The notes under the pieces: generated by a model
Database searches by the model: none
Told to the model about the DNA's origin: nothing
Seen by the model: the letters and a program-made list of their open reading frames with translations, nothing else
Part shown: in pieces, positions 1 through 10,665 of the stretch
Layout of the letters: every line of letters begins with the position of its first letter
Position numbering within the stretch: the stretch's first letter is position 1
Translations under genes and position numbers: made by a program
DNA from: Anastrepha obliqua
Lineage: Eukaryota; Arthropoda; Insecta; Diptera; Tephritidae
DNA: 64,000 nucleotides
NCBI RefSeq assembly: GCF_027943255.1
Contig: NC_072893.1
Coordinates: 3,968,001 to 4,032,000 of the forward strand
Direction of reading: 5' to 3'

Positions 1-1060
1 TAAGTGATCCGTAGTGGCCTATTCAGAAGACCAAGTGTTGCCAAGGTCATCTTTCATTGCTTCTTTTTCTACCACTTAAGCAGTAATTAATAGCTTCGAA
101 CTCTCTCGCTTGCATTCCCGACCTAGCCTGCGAACATAGGTTTCAAAAATCTTCCGCAATATATTTCTCTCGAGCACTGCAAGACCGTTCCTTTGGATGT
201 CTTCAATCGTCCAAGCAACTGTGACAAAAATAAAAAAATTTATTAGGTATTTAAAAAGTGTGCCTCTTGTTCGCGACAGACTTTACTACTCTTTTACAAT
301 TTCTGTTCAAAGCACACTAGTGGGCAAGGCTCCTCATGTGTTTCTCAGTATGTGTTCAAGATGAGCTGTCCTGCGACGTTTCATTATTTGTAGAACTTCA
401 CGGTTTCGATTAACTCGGCGTAGAACCTCTATGTTAGAAACCAATTATGGTTCACGGAATTTTCAAAATTCACTTAAAAATCCACATTTCCAACACCTCG
501 AGCCTTTCTCAAAACGAAGTTTCAGATTCATAACAAAATCATAGAAGCTTAAGATCTTTCTACACCCACAGAATGTGGAGCTAGTCATTCCTATTCTATT
601 TCTTTTTTCGGCTGATGTCAGCAACCAAGGTATTTGAAATTTGAAACTTTTTCTATGTGTACATTGTGAATCACCAATGTATGATTACTGTCATGCATGA
701 ATTTCATTTTATTGATAGTAATTTTAAGACTGTGACTCACTCTGACTATACTTCCATTTTGTTAGCATCGTCTGCGAATCGTTCAAGTTATCTGCTAAAA
801 GTGTGATATCGTCGGCGTATCAAGTTTTTTATTTATAACCACTCTGTTAACTTTTTACGCCTTCAGGTGAATCCCGTAGAGCTAAACGATTTTCTCAACA
901 GAGATATTGAAAAGGTGAAACGATACTATACTCCTTGCCTAACGCCTTCAAAAAAGGGGATTTCTTGCGATTCTTCGTTGTCAACATTAATTTCTGACAT
1001 CTGATTCCAACAAAGGTTCCTTAAACATCATAAGATGACAAAGAGCTTGTCATGTTGCAC
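1..1060 (-). mobile_element. Non-LTR retrotransposon fragment, reverse transcriptase 3' half
   Basis: On the minus strand a decayed reverse transcriptase can be followed through several frames. The catalytic core reads YADDITLLADNLNDSQTML near 735-820. Further along, near 625-720, is EKVSNFKYLG, the motif that follows the palm in RTE-like and related LINEs. Near 130-200 is a degraded version of the C-terminal ERxILRKIF motif. Stops and frameshifts interrupt it throughout, so it is a dead 5'-truncated copy that runs off the left edge of the window. The clade (RTE-like or a relative) is inferred from these motifs only. Confidence 0.7.
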
Positions 1061-1500
1061 TCTCTTGAGAACTTAGTCAAAAATATATCGCCTTTTATGC
1101 CAAAATAGTACGCGCGTAAATTTCCTTACTTTATCGTGCGAGTTCGATCGTGAAAGTTGTAATAAAATAGAGCCACGCCACCAGTGGCCCCAATTAAACT
1201 TTGCGGTACATTTTGGTTTTCTATGATGATGCAATTTTATAAATAAAAACACTTTGTGACACTTTTTCAGCAGCCCTTTTTTTAATCCAGAAAATTCGTG
1301 AATAAAAACCATAGATTTCGCGTAAATTTCGAAAATAAAAATCTCGCTTTGCTCGAATGGCAAGATCATAAATTCGAAATTCATGCATTGACATCACATC
1401 GTAGATTTAAAAACAAATTTAACATAGTTTTTAAAAATGCATTAATTTCTTCGAAATTTGAATAGGTTGAGCTTAGAAGCACGAACAGATTTGGTGGCCC
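1061..1500. other. No feature seen
   Basis: AT-rich sequence without a coding signature or clear repeat structure. It separates two LINE fragments of the same orientation and may be eroded element sequence. Confidence 0.5.
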
Positions 1501-2080
1501 TTAAACAATCAGGCTAAAAAATGCCGTTATATTTAGAGTTCTGAAAATAGAAGAGACAGGAAATAATAGAGGCAGATATAAAGGTACTTAGACCTGTGAG
1601 AATTTCCCAGGTTCTTTGGAAAATCTGTAGATATCCTGCAGTTTTAGAGAACGAATATTACTCATTCTCACGACATCGGAACCCAAAACTAGGCAGCCGT
1701 GCTCTAGCAAAGGCAGAATACTCACAGAGAAAGTGCTCAGTGATATCCGCACGACAGGCACATTGGGCCCTCAATGATTCCAATGGTGGTCATATGCTGA
1801 CCACATGGGTGTGTCCTGTAATAATACCGACCATCAACCGAACGTATTTCCTTCCTAGTTATAGTAGAAAGTTTGACAGTTTTCTGTTCACAAAACACTT
1901 AACAGTTATGCTGCGTTCTCGACCGGACCATGGCTCTCTATGTAAATTGCATACATAATCGCAGATCCAATCCATGATTCCTGCGGAAATAATTCCGGTT
2001 ATTGGCTCTGGTCCTTGTGGGGGAACCGTTGAGCCACCGTTGGCCATTAATTTCTTATTGCATAACATTTTTAAGTTTTG
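1500..2080 (-). mobile_element. LINE 3' fragment (post-RNase H zinc-knuckle region)
   Basis: The minus strand shows the C-terminal part typical of I/R1/LOA-type LINE ORF2. There is a stretch resembling the LxxLVGxxTGH motif (here VRLMVGIITGH), then a cysteine/histidine motif ending ITEHFLCEYSAFARARL. Stops and frame changes break it. The + strand also carries a 120-codon open frame over the same bases; it has no family features and is best read as a shadow. Confidence 0.6.
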
Positions 2081-2429
2081 TTATTTTTATGCTCTTTCAT
2101 TTATTGATTTTGTTAATTCAGGAACACAACGTTTCTTACAAACTACTTAGAATTTCCTAACTACTTAAAAGCCATTGCGGAATAATTGGAAATTATATTA
2201 TTTTTTAGCCTAATTTTTTTATTCGTGCTCCAGTGATCCAGGGATTTAGTGAAAAGTCTGATCGTTTGAGAAAAATAGTGAAGCTTGTTTAGCTAATGTG
2301 AGCTTTAAGAATTCTCAACAGTAAATCAAACGTTTTAGTTGCTTCCTTTTCTGCATAAAAGGATTCCCATATTCTTTGAAAAGCGCTAAAATTAAGTTTT
2401 GTAATATTTGTTCATATTCCACTAATATT

Positions 2430-2710
2430 ATTTCGTTAGATACTCAAACAATTGACTTGAAGACCTGTAAAGCAATGGTCAGAAATTCCAAGATCAAGGT
2501 TTATACCAACAAAGGAATTAAAGGTCTCAATATTGAAACGGCCAAAAACATGATCTACTATATACAAGGCCGAGTAATACCTTTAATATACGGAGTTAAG
2601 CCATGGCTCGCTAAAAGAGCAAGGTAATTATCCACTGTGACGTTGGTACCCATTAGACCCATATTGAAGTCTTCTAATACGACGAGATTAGTTGCCGCTT
2701 CCTTACTTGA
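2430..2710 (-). mobile_element. LINE endonuclease (EEP) fragment
   Basis: Minus-strand translation reads LVVLEDFNMGL, a degraded form of the GDFN motif of apurinic-type LINE endonucleases. About 55 residues later comes DHVFGRFNIET and then ISDH, equivalent to the catalytic SDH motif. The pieces lie in more than one frame, so this is a pseudogenised N-terminal domain. A + strand open frame of about 83 codons over these bases is a shadow. Confidence 0.55.
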
Positions 2711-3229
2711 AAAAAGTGAAAATTCTTAAAGAAAATGTTGGAAAGATTTTGAATGAAGTCTATGTACCTTCCGCTCAAATATGAACGAGACGTTATCAAT
2801 AAAACGGTCCGCGGATGACATATGGCAAAAATAAATTTTTTGTTTTTTGGTAGGACTGTTATAAGCTTACATGGCAAATTTCAGCGTGATATGTCACATA
2901 GTTTGTTTTCTATGCTACTGTAAACAAGTCAAGCTCGAGTGTGTTCTTTGAATTTAACGATGGAAATTCAAAGAATTTGTTTGAAATTTTGTTATTCCAA
3001 CAAAATTTCGGCTTCATATTTATCACTACAAGTATTCGAAGTAATTCTGTAACGGTTTTCTTGAATTGTTTTCGGGCGAGTTATAGTTCTTGTTATTCTT
3101 GATTTGGCGGAGTTTAGCAAAGTATGCCAGTCGTTTCTTTCAGCACATCAGCTTAGTCCTTCTACAGCTGATTTTACCAACACAGAGAAGACCTTTCTCA
3201 TCATCTGCTACCATCAGCAGGTACCTCAT
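2711..3229. other. No feature seen
   Basis: AT-rich spacer between two minus-strand retrotransposon fragments. No convincing coding or structural signal was found. Confidence 0.45.
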
Positions 3230-3600
3230 GGAACCCTTTTAGTTCTATCACTTACGATACTCGCCATCACCAACGTGCAAAGGTCTAAAAATCTTACGCA
3301 GAATCTTTCTCTCAAACACTCCAAGGGAGGCCTCATCGGATGTTGTCAGAGAAGAACTTTACTACTCAATTGTTCGTTGAGAGAGAACTTTACTACTCAA
3401 TTGTCTACTTAGTCCAATGAAGCACTTGTTAGTCGTTGGATTTCTAGGCTGACTTTATTATCGTTGTTAATGCTGGTTCCTATGCAAACGAAGCCTCTTA
3501 CTACCTCGAAATTATAACTGTGACGGGAGTGACTATACGCGAGTGCGCCATTAGTTGAAGTTATAGAATGGAGAGAAGCCATCATGAGCGCCGTGCCAAC
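3230..3600 (-). mobile_element. RTE-type retrotransposon fragment
   Basis: Minus-strand translation gives YNFEVVRGFVCIGTSINND followed by VSLEIQ, then a second block containing FERKILRKIF and the GDGEYR motif. The same two blocks, in the same order, occur in the better preserved + strand RTE copy at 30846-32055. A roughly 30-bp piece (containing TTTACTACTCAATTG) is tandemly duplicated at about 3357-3410. The copy is short and broken. Confidence 0.7.
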
Positions 3601-5140
3601 AATGTACAAAACGAACGTAGGTAACTTTCGAACTTTCTATTGAATATTTAAATAAAAATTAGGAGATTTTAAATAATAAAAAATTTCACTTCACCTTCTT
3701 TTATTATAAATATTTCTAGTCTAATGAAAGGAATTTTTTATTATATTAATAACCGCGTAATAACGGTGTATGTATCTGACTTCCTTTGTCAGCACATCGT
3801 CAAATCCGCCACTGTTCTACGTACCAAATGTGGTCTATTCCCGACCCACCAGTTCGCAGGCGCCGTAAGTGAGAGTGAGCAAAAAGGCTGAACAAACTTC
3901 GGTAGGATGCAACTCCTCTTATTGCTAGGCTCACAAAACCAAAAAATGAACTACTTATTTTATTTATTTTTAAAATACGAAACAAAACAAAAAAGTAGAA
4001 AACTCAAATAAAAAAAAATAAAAAACTGAAATAGATTTTTGTATTTTTTGTTGCAGTTGGGGAAAAATGTTGGTGGCATAAAATGTGTGCGAACGCATTG
4101 CACTGACCGACAACACAATGGCAGCGGGAGAAACGGCAACAACAAAAACTACAGAAAAAAAAAAATATATTAATAAAAAAACGGCGAAGCAGTGAATTAT
4201 TGCAAGTTTTGTTGTCTCGCAGTGTTGTTGTCGCTGTGTGCGCCCACTCAACGCAGCCAGTATGAGCAGGGGTAAGAGAGGATGGAGGCATAGGCAGGAT
4301 TTGCCATCGACACGTATGGACATAAACTCACAGGCGCTGCATGTGTGTGCGTGTGTATGTACGTGTGCATTTGCAACATGGAATGGTTGCATTATGTATT
4401 TTTTATCAAAACAAAATAAAAAGTCGATCAAAAAAATGCAGCAGTGGCAAATAAAATAAAAATTTGCATGACAGGGTAAAAACAAAATTGGCAAAAGTGA
4501 CCAACAAAATACACAATTAATATTTTTTTTATTAAAAAAGTAAAATAAAAGAATTAAATAAAATAAAAAAGCTGAGGATGGGCAATAGCACACGCACACA
4601 TACACGTGTGCAACACATGCATGGATGTGTGCATATGCGTAAATAGAGATCTGGATTTATGTGCGTGCACTTCGTTGCAGCGTTGCCATGTTGCCGTGGA
4701 TAGTTGCAGTAGCAGCAGGGCATCGAGCATGTGGTGATGATAAACGTGGACATAGAGTTGCATACACACTCACACATATACACACATAGACAATTTGTGC
4801 GTGCAACAGCCATGGACAGCTGAGGCGTTTGACAAATCTACGGGCGAACCGGCAGCAGCGAGTATTACACGCAACAACTACAAACACAAAATGGAAAATT
4901 AAAAACTCCGCCCCAAATGCTCACATACAGAAATGTGTAAGTATGTGTGTGCGTGAATTTGTTAGTGAAAAAATTCAACTAATAAAACTAAAAAGTACAA
5001 AAACGTAGAAATTGCTCGAGAACAAAAATGCAACAAAACAAGTACAACAACAGTAATCGAATTTCATCGTTTATACACACACAGACACACACACAAACCG
5101 TTGTGTTGATGTATATGTGCTTAAGTGTACTTACATTTAA
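3601..5140. other. Non-coding, CA/GT-rich interval
   Basis: No open frame here resembles a protein family; the long frames on both strands come from A/T-rich and (CA)n/(TG)n tracts, for example near 4340-4370, 4590-4640, 4765-4800 and 5075-5098. Base composition is more balanced than in the TE-rich flanks. The stretch may be unique host sequence, possibly regulatory or untranslated, but nothing here proves that. Confidence 0.5.
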
Positions 5141-5449
5141 ATTCATGTGGCATACGCAGGTTGTATTACTCGTATCATTATTATAGGGCCCTGATAAACG
5201 AAATCCTCAGTATTTGTGTATGAGAAACCTTTTGATAAATTCAAGAACTTCTGTGGACCTTGTACTTCGAAGGGACTAAGAATAATACCAGCTTTAGACT
5301 CCAGTATTGCTTCTCTGCAGCTGGAAAAAACGCAAACAAACGGGTCTAGCGGATATATTATATTTAGATCAATACCCAATTTAAAAAGAGAAATACCGCT
5401 CCTTAGGTGGATTCAGGTAATTTAAAAATCTGAAATATATCCGCTCATG

Positions 5450-5743
5450 TGAAAGTCCTCAGATAATTCTTTAGCAGACCTATTCCTCGCATTTGTCGTG
5501 CGCGCCTTGACATTTTCCAAAAATTGAGAACCTATAGTTTTAAGCCGCCTCCGAAGAGCAAATGGTTTTTTATGAGGAGCTTTTTCATGGCAGAAATACA
5601 GTCGGATTTTGGGCACTGTCTGCCGAGGAGCGAGCGTTATTGCCAAACAACTTTTTAATCAACAGGTGTTTCACGCTTGGCGCTTCGAATCTAAGCACTT
5701 GCGAACGGCAGTCACGCATCAACCCATTCGGCTACGGTGCACT
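5450..5743 (-). mobile_element. tRNA-derived SINE, full-length copy
   Basis: Read on the minus strand, the copy begins at about 5743 with a tRNA-like head: an A-box-like GTAGCCGAATGGG at 5726-5738 and a degraded B-box near 5690. A conserved body follows, containing TTTCTGCCATGAAAAAGCTC and CTCCTCATAAAAA. Its tail resembles other copies in this window down to about 5450. Head and body match copies at 51542-51709, 44400-44656 and 62640-62735. This is the best complete example here. The tRNA parent is probably Ser/Leu-like, inferred from the head sequence. Confidence 0.75.
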
Positions 5744-6269
5744 GTGATAATCCTCCCTATAACGACGTGGCAAAAATGATTTTTGTTCTCCCGAACACAT
5801 TCGATGAATAGTTCAATAGCTAATATAATTTCCATATTCATTGTTTTTTTTTTGTTTACAGTGAAACTAGTAAAATAAGTCAGGAAGAGGAAATATTGAT
5901 TCGATGGAATTATTTATACAGACATTTGAAATAAGTTTCCCATAAATTGTTCAATCGGAATTATGTGTTTGCTATACAATTTTAGAAAGCGCAAGGCTTC
6001 AAGTAATGACCAAAAGTAAAATCATATTAATATGAATTTTAAGCAAAAAGCCATTCTCGATGCTAAATTCCTCCTTTTCGAGTGGTTTTCTTTGTACTCA
6101 ATTAGGTCTGCGAAGTTTACCGCTGTCTGTCGCTGGTTTGTTACTTACCTTTTTGAAATGTTTGATTACTCCGAATTTCAACTGAACAAAAATTTTTTCT
6201 CGCAAAGACTACAAGAAATTAACAGAAGCAAGGGCAAGCAAAAACATACAATAGATCACACTTTCTAAC
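5744..6269. other. No feature seen
   Basis: AT-rich sequence. The open frame at 6032-6268 has no recognisable family features. Confidence 0.45.
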
Positions 6270-7256
6270 GGTTGTTTTTTTTGTTTGTCGGGACAGACTA
6301 GCAAGCAGCACTCAGACACAATTAGATCCATTGTACTGCACTCGGGTTTCCTTTGTAATTTTCTTTAAATCTACTTCACCTCCGAAGAAATTTGAGTAGA
6401 TCTTGTAGTGCCAAGGAGCCAAGGTGGTTGCTTCTTAGCACATCAGTGCAAAAGACCTCAAGCCTGATTCGAGCGAAGGCGGGGCAGAGCACTGAAAGTG
6501 GTCCGCCTTCTCATCCTCTTCTCCACATGCTGGGCAGAGTGCACTGTCTGAGATGCCCACCTTTTCCATGTACTTTGCCCAAAGAAAATGGCGCCTTGTC
6601 GTTCCAACCAGCTGTCTGTACTCTCTTCTGCTTAATGACAGGAGAGTTTGCGACAGTCGGTCGCGCATGACAGGTAACATCAGTTTCGTCCATCTGCAGC
6701 CTTTCTTAGCCTGCCAATCTTGCTTGTGGGTTAGAGTGACCCGTTTGCTAACCGTGGCTTTGATGGCTGCAGAAGGGAGCGGCAGAACGGGCTCCGAGCC
6801 AAAAAAATTGGCCTCAGAGCCCAGCCTGGCTAAAGAGTCAGAGATCTCGATTCCCGCGATACCCACGTGTCCCGGGACCCAAGTCAGCATCAGGCTGTTA
6901 TGCCTACCGACATAGTTCAGCCTGGACTTACAGGACTCGACTACCCTTGAAGTGGTTGGGGGGCTGTCTAAGGCCATGTGCGCAGCTTGGCTGTCGCTGC
7001 AAACACATATAGATCTGCCTTTCCATCGGTTTTCCACAACAAAGTTCATCGCTTCTTGAACAGCATACACCTCCGCTTGAAACACAGATGTATGCATTCC
7101 AAGAGCAAAGTGCAGTTTTGTCCCGCTGGATTCCACGTAGACCCCAGAGCCGGAGCCGTGCTCGGTCCTGGAGCCATCCGTGAAAATGCGAAAACAGTGT
7201 TTGCCGGGCTCATTTTCTGCACCACACTGGCAGCACCACACTGTGTCTCTTCTCAA
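6270..7256 (-). mobile_element. LINE 3' region with intact RNase H domain
   Basis: A continuous minus-strand frame (7256 down to 6435, about 273 codons, no ATG at its start) encodes a retrotransposon RNase H domain. The catalytic set is visible in order: FTDGS near residue 27, the Glu in FQAEVYA, CSDSQAA, and the final Asp in ISDSLARLGSEA after WVPGHVGIAG. A C-terminal Cys/His motif, CPACGEEDEKADHFQC, follows, as in I/LOA-type LINE ORF2 proteins. The reverse transcriptase that should precede it is absent, so this is a severely 5'-truncated copy, although the remaining frame is undamaged. A T-rich run near 6275 would fit the poly(A) end on the + strand. Confidence 0.8.
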
Positions 7257-8479
7257 GCACGACTGCTGGATGATTTTCTAACGGTACTAACCATTTTGTG
7301 ATCAGACTTGCATGCCGAGAAATAAAGAAGTAATTGTGTCCAGTTTTTTCGGCGCAGACCTTAATAAAAGTATTTTCTCCAATAACTGCAAAAGTTGTTA
7401 AACCCTTGTGCTCTGCACTTTAATGCGAATCTTTTAAATTCAAATTGAAATGGAAAGCCCAGCATATTTAAAGTGACCTTCCAATATTTAGTTGAGTTGG
7501 AAAATTGCTAACCATTTATTTATAAGAAGAAGAAACAAAGATTATAGGCATTACCGATTACATCATTCCACAATCAGTGAAGATGTTCTACACTGAATAC
7601 TATTCACATCAAATTATTTCATTATTTTATTTTTTATTTACCCTTTGCACCTTTTCAATTTTCAAACCTTTTTTTATAATGCAGCTTTGTGCTATTTTAT
7701 TAATTCTATTTCATTAAAAAGCCCATATGTTTAGTAAGATGCATAGGTAAAAATGTTCAAGTTATTATCACACAGATGCCCATTATTGAGACTGCGAGCC
7801 CGTTTTCGTCCCACTGTGCGACTGCGCCTATTCTTAAATTACCCTGTATATAAATTGTTCTTCTTGAAGATTTTAACAAACTTTGAGATAGCTGTTGCCT
7901 CTCAATTGCTTCAATATATAAGCAATTCATTCATCAAATCTAAGTTGAAGCCTCACAATAGAGATATATCGGAATTTAAAGATGACAAATCTTCGGCTGG
8001 TATTTTCAGCCGAATTAAAAAAAAATTGATATTTATTAAAGCACGCCAGAGAATTGGTCTGTATTTTAAGATGAAGGTATATATTTGATGTATTAAATAT
8101 TCAGTGTTTCAAATTTTTCGTGGAGCATCCTAATGGAGTGTTACTCATCATTTTTGAACCATCAACAGAAATTTGTTTTAAAGAATCCTTCCGAGGTTTG
8201 TAGTTTCAGCTAATCGGTCTGTCTGCCCTGAAAAGGCTATGAGCAAATATTGAAGCCTTATTAGGCAGGTGTTCAGGTCATGTGTTAAAATCTTTGACGG
8301 GTCCCACGCAGATGTGAAAAAAAAATGTTTAATGAAGAAAGTAGAATCTTTGTAGTTTATCAGAAATGGAAGGAATCGAAAAATCTGTTATTGTTCAATT
8401 AAAAACAGCTTTCAGCTTCCATGTTCTTCTCATTCTTTGGCACGTTCGATTTAGTAGCTAACCAACTATTCCTCCATGA
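7257..8479. other. No feature seen
   Basis: AT-rich. The + strand frame at 7753-8088 lacks domain features, and its composition follows base bias. No repeat boundary was recognised. Confidence 0.45.
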
Positions 8480-8800
8480 CATGGCCTGCGGGCGGAAATT
8501 TTCTCAAGCACTCAGGCATATCGGATTATTTTATGAATAGAAGTTCTTCAAGGGAAAGATGGTAGCTCTTCCATTTTCAGTACACTCGACCTAAAAATGT
8601 ACCGAAAGTAGGATGGCGGCAAATAAAGCACTCTATGTTATCCTCATCTTCCAAGCAAAAATCACAACAGATCGTTGATCGTTGACGCCTAAGACAATAT
8701 CCGTCCTCATGACTGTGCTCCGTAACTAGTCGTATGAGGGTTCGTAGCTCACTGCTATTCTGTCTGAGAAATAAGTTTATCAATTTGGCCTCCACCATGT
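8480..8800 (-). mobile_element. LINE C-terminal zinc-knuckle fragment
   Basis: Minus-strand frame 8798-8577 reads SSELRTLIRLVTEHSHEDGY, then CDFCLEDEDNIECFICRHP. This is the post-RNase H region of I/R1/LOA-type LINEs (normally TGH, then CxxCxxxxExxxHxLCxCP), here with the His replaced. The homologous tail (for example SDMPECLRKF) can be followed to about 8480. The copy is broken and short. Confidence 0.6.
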
Positions 8801-9574
8801 AAGGCTTTTTCTGGAAATACTTGGTTGTTTTGTAGGTGTCAGTACTGCATCAGCGATTTCCTTGAGTTTTGTTAATGAAAATCTTGATGTATCCAACTAT
8901 TTCCAATATAAATGACCCTTAAATTGGCTATGGTCCAATTCAACACCCGCATTTTGTCAATTCATCAGTCAGTTCGTACTTGAAATATTGCACAGACTTG
9001 CGATTGAAGCACCGCCAGCATACCTTAAGCAGTAAGCATTAGTAGGTTGAGGCTTTTCAGTTTCCTTTTCCGCATGAACAAGATTAGAGTTGTGTTTCTG
9101 GGATGGACAGGAAGTTCCTATAAACTGTGCCGCTCATCAGTCTGAGTCAGGGACCCCTGTGTTTCTGCACAAACCTCTCTGAGATATTAATCTGATTCTG
9201 ATAATCCGCGTCAGCTCGAATGTGAACGAAGTCTTGCATTTCTGTTAATAGGGAGCTCACTAACAAACACCATAAGAGAGGTGAGAGTACCTACTGGCTA
9301 GTTTATTCTCACCTAACCTCGGGAATAGACCAACCTGGAAAAATACCGAAATGTATTCCTTTCAGAAATTCTAATTCGAAGATAATCAAAACAAACCACC
9401 TAGGCATGGTACCTCCTAGTTTTACTACATTGCATTTTAAAAATGTTCGGAAGTAAATTTTTCTATTTTGTTCACACTGATCTGAAAGTTTCAATCGCCG
9501 AATAAATACAAATACTCTCTTTAACACAGAGATGTTCATCCTTTTTCTTTCCTACCACAGCAAGAATTTTTTCA
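8801..9574. other. No feature seen
   Basis: No supported gene. A short inverted repeat (AGGTGAG near 9281 and CTCACCT near 9308) is present. The minus-strand open frame at 9309-9539 has no family signature. Confidence 0.4.
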
Positions 9575-9582
9575 AATAACTT

Positions 9583-10665
9583 TTGACCTACCATGCGATC
9601 CGTTGGACCCTAATTAACTGGCCTCAGAAAGTTTCTGATCAAGAACTGGATCAAGAGAACGAATCAGAAGAGAATGGAAAAGAAGAGACGCAAACTCTTA
9701 GTTCAATAACAACAAAGCCCAAATATGTACCAAAGCCACCACCAATCTATGTACAAAAAGTCCAAGTATTAGGCACTCTTATCAAAGCTCTTAATGAATG
9801 TATACAAAATAACTATGAACTAAAAGTACTTAAGAACAATGAAATAAAGATACAAACGAAGGAATCAACGCATTATTCAGCAACAATAAAACTACTTAAA
9901 GAACGAAGTACTCAATACTATACATTCCGACCAAAGGAAGAAAAAGGGTTTAAAGTAATTCTGCGCAATATGCATCATTCTACAGACATAAATGACATTA
10001 AATCTGAACTCGCTGATTACGGTCATGATGTAACAAATATTTTCAACATCCTCAAAAGCGACTCAAAAATACCTCTACCTTTATTCTCACTGGAAATCAA
10101 AACAAATAGTAACAACAAAGATATATACAATATTACAAATCTATTGCATTGTAAGGTAAAATTCGAGCCCCCACGTCAAATAAGGTCTCTTCCACAATGT
10201 CTCAACTGCCAAAAATATGGGCATACTAGAAACTATTGCACAAAAAATCCAATCTGTGTTAAGTGTGCAGGCCCGCATAAAACTGCGAACTGTTCAATCG
10301 ATAAAAGTAGCAATAATATTAAATGCGCACTCTGTGGCGAAAAGCACACAGCCAATTATAAAGGATGTATGGTATACAAATCACTGAGGGTGCAACGTTT
10401 TCCAGCTTTACGCAAAAAGGAACTCCAGACTCCGATACTGAAGCCGCCGCAACAAGAAAACACAGTCGAACCTGCTAGAATCGGATTATCAACCTATACA
10501 CAAGTAGCAGCACAAGCTAGAAATAATAACACAGGTATGCCTAACCCTCAAAATGATGATATTCAAGAACTTAAAAAAATGATGAGCCAGCTCATCAATC
10601 AAATGACTAACATTATGAATATAATCACACTACTGGTCACCAAATTCAATGGACAAGCAAAGTAA
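9583..10665 (+). CDS. Jockey-type ORF1 (gag-like nucleic-acid binding protein)
   Basis: An uninterrupted frame of about 360 codons. The upstream limit is a TTG, so the true start is uncertain and the first residues may belong to flanking DNA or a truncated 5' end. The N-terminal third is acidic and polar. Residues about 121-155 (FKVILRNMHHSTDINDIKSE) match the PRE_C2HC region that precedes gag knuckles in Jockey elements. Three knuckles follow: CLNCQKYGHTRNYC (206-219), CVKCAGPHKTANC (225-237) and CALCGEKHTANYKGC (248-262). The C-terminus is Gln/Asn-rich with a possible short helix (LKKMMSQLINQMTNIMNII). In this family ORF1 binds element RNA and forms RNPs. The stop overlaps the ORF2 ATG by 17 nt in another frame, suggesting coupled or reinitiated translation. 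Confidence 0.85.
   Translation: MTYHAIRWTLINWPQKVSDQELDQENESEENGKEETQTLSSITTKPKYVPKPPPIYVQKVQVLGTLIKALNECIQNNYELKVLKNNEIKIQTKESTHYSATIKLLKERSTQYYTFRPKEEKGFKVILRNMHHSTDINDIKSELADYGHDVTNIFNILKSDSKIPLPLFSLEIKTNSNNKDIYNITNLLHCKVKFEPPRQIRSLPQCLNCQKYGHTRNYCTKNPICVKCAGPHKTANCSIDKSSNNIKCALCGEKHTANYKGCMVYKSLRVQRFPALRKKELQTPILKPPQQENTVEPARIGLSTYTQVAAQARNNNTGMPNPQNDDIQELKKMMSQLINQMTNIMNIITLLVTKFNGQAK

Noticed and set aside
1596..1958. A 120-codon + strand open frame
   Set aside because: The minus strand of the same bases encodes a recognisable LINE C-terminus; the + frame has no family features.
3970..4605. A 211-codon minus-strand frame, Phe/Cys/His-rich
   Set aside because: Composition is that of T-rich and (CA)n tracts read as FFF and HTHTHA; no domain, and similar frames exist in all phases there.
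6553..6915. A 120-codon + strand frame opposite the RNase H ORF
   Set aside because: Shadow of the well-supported minus-strand RNase H domain.
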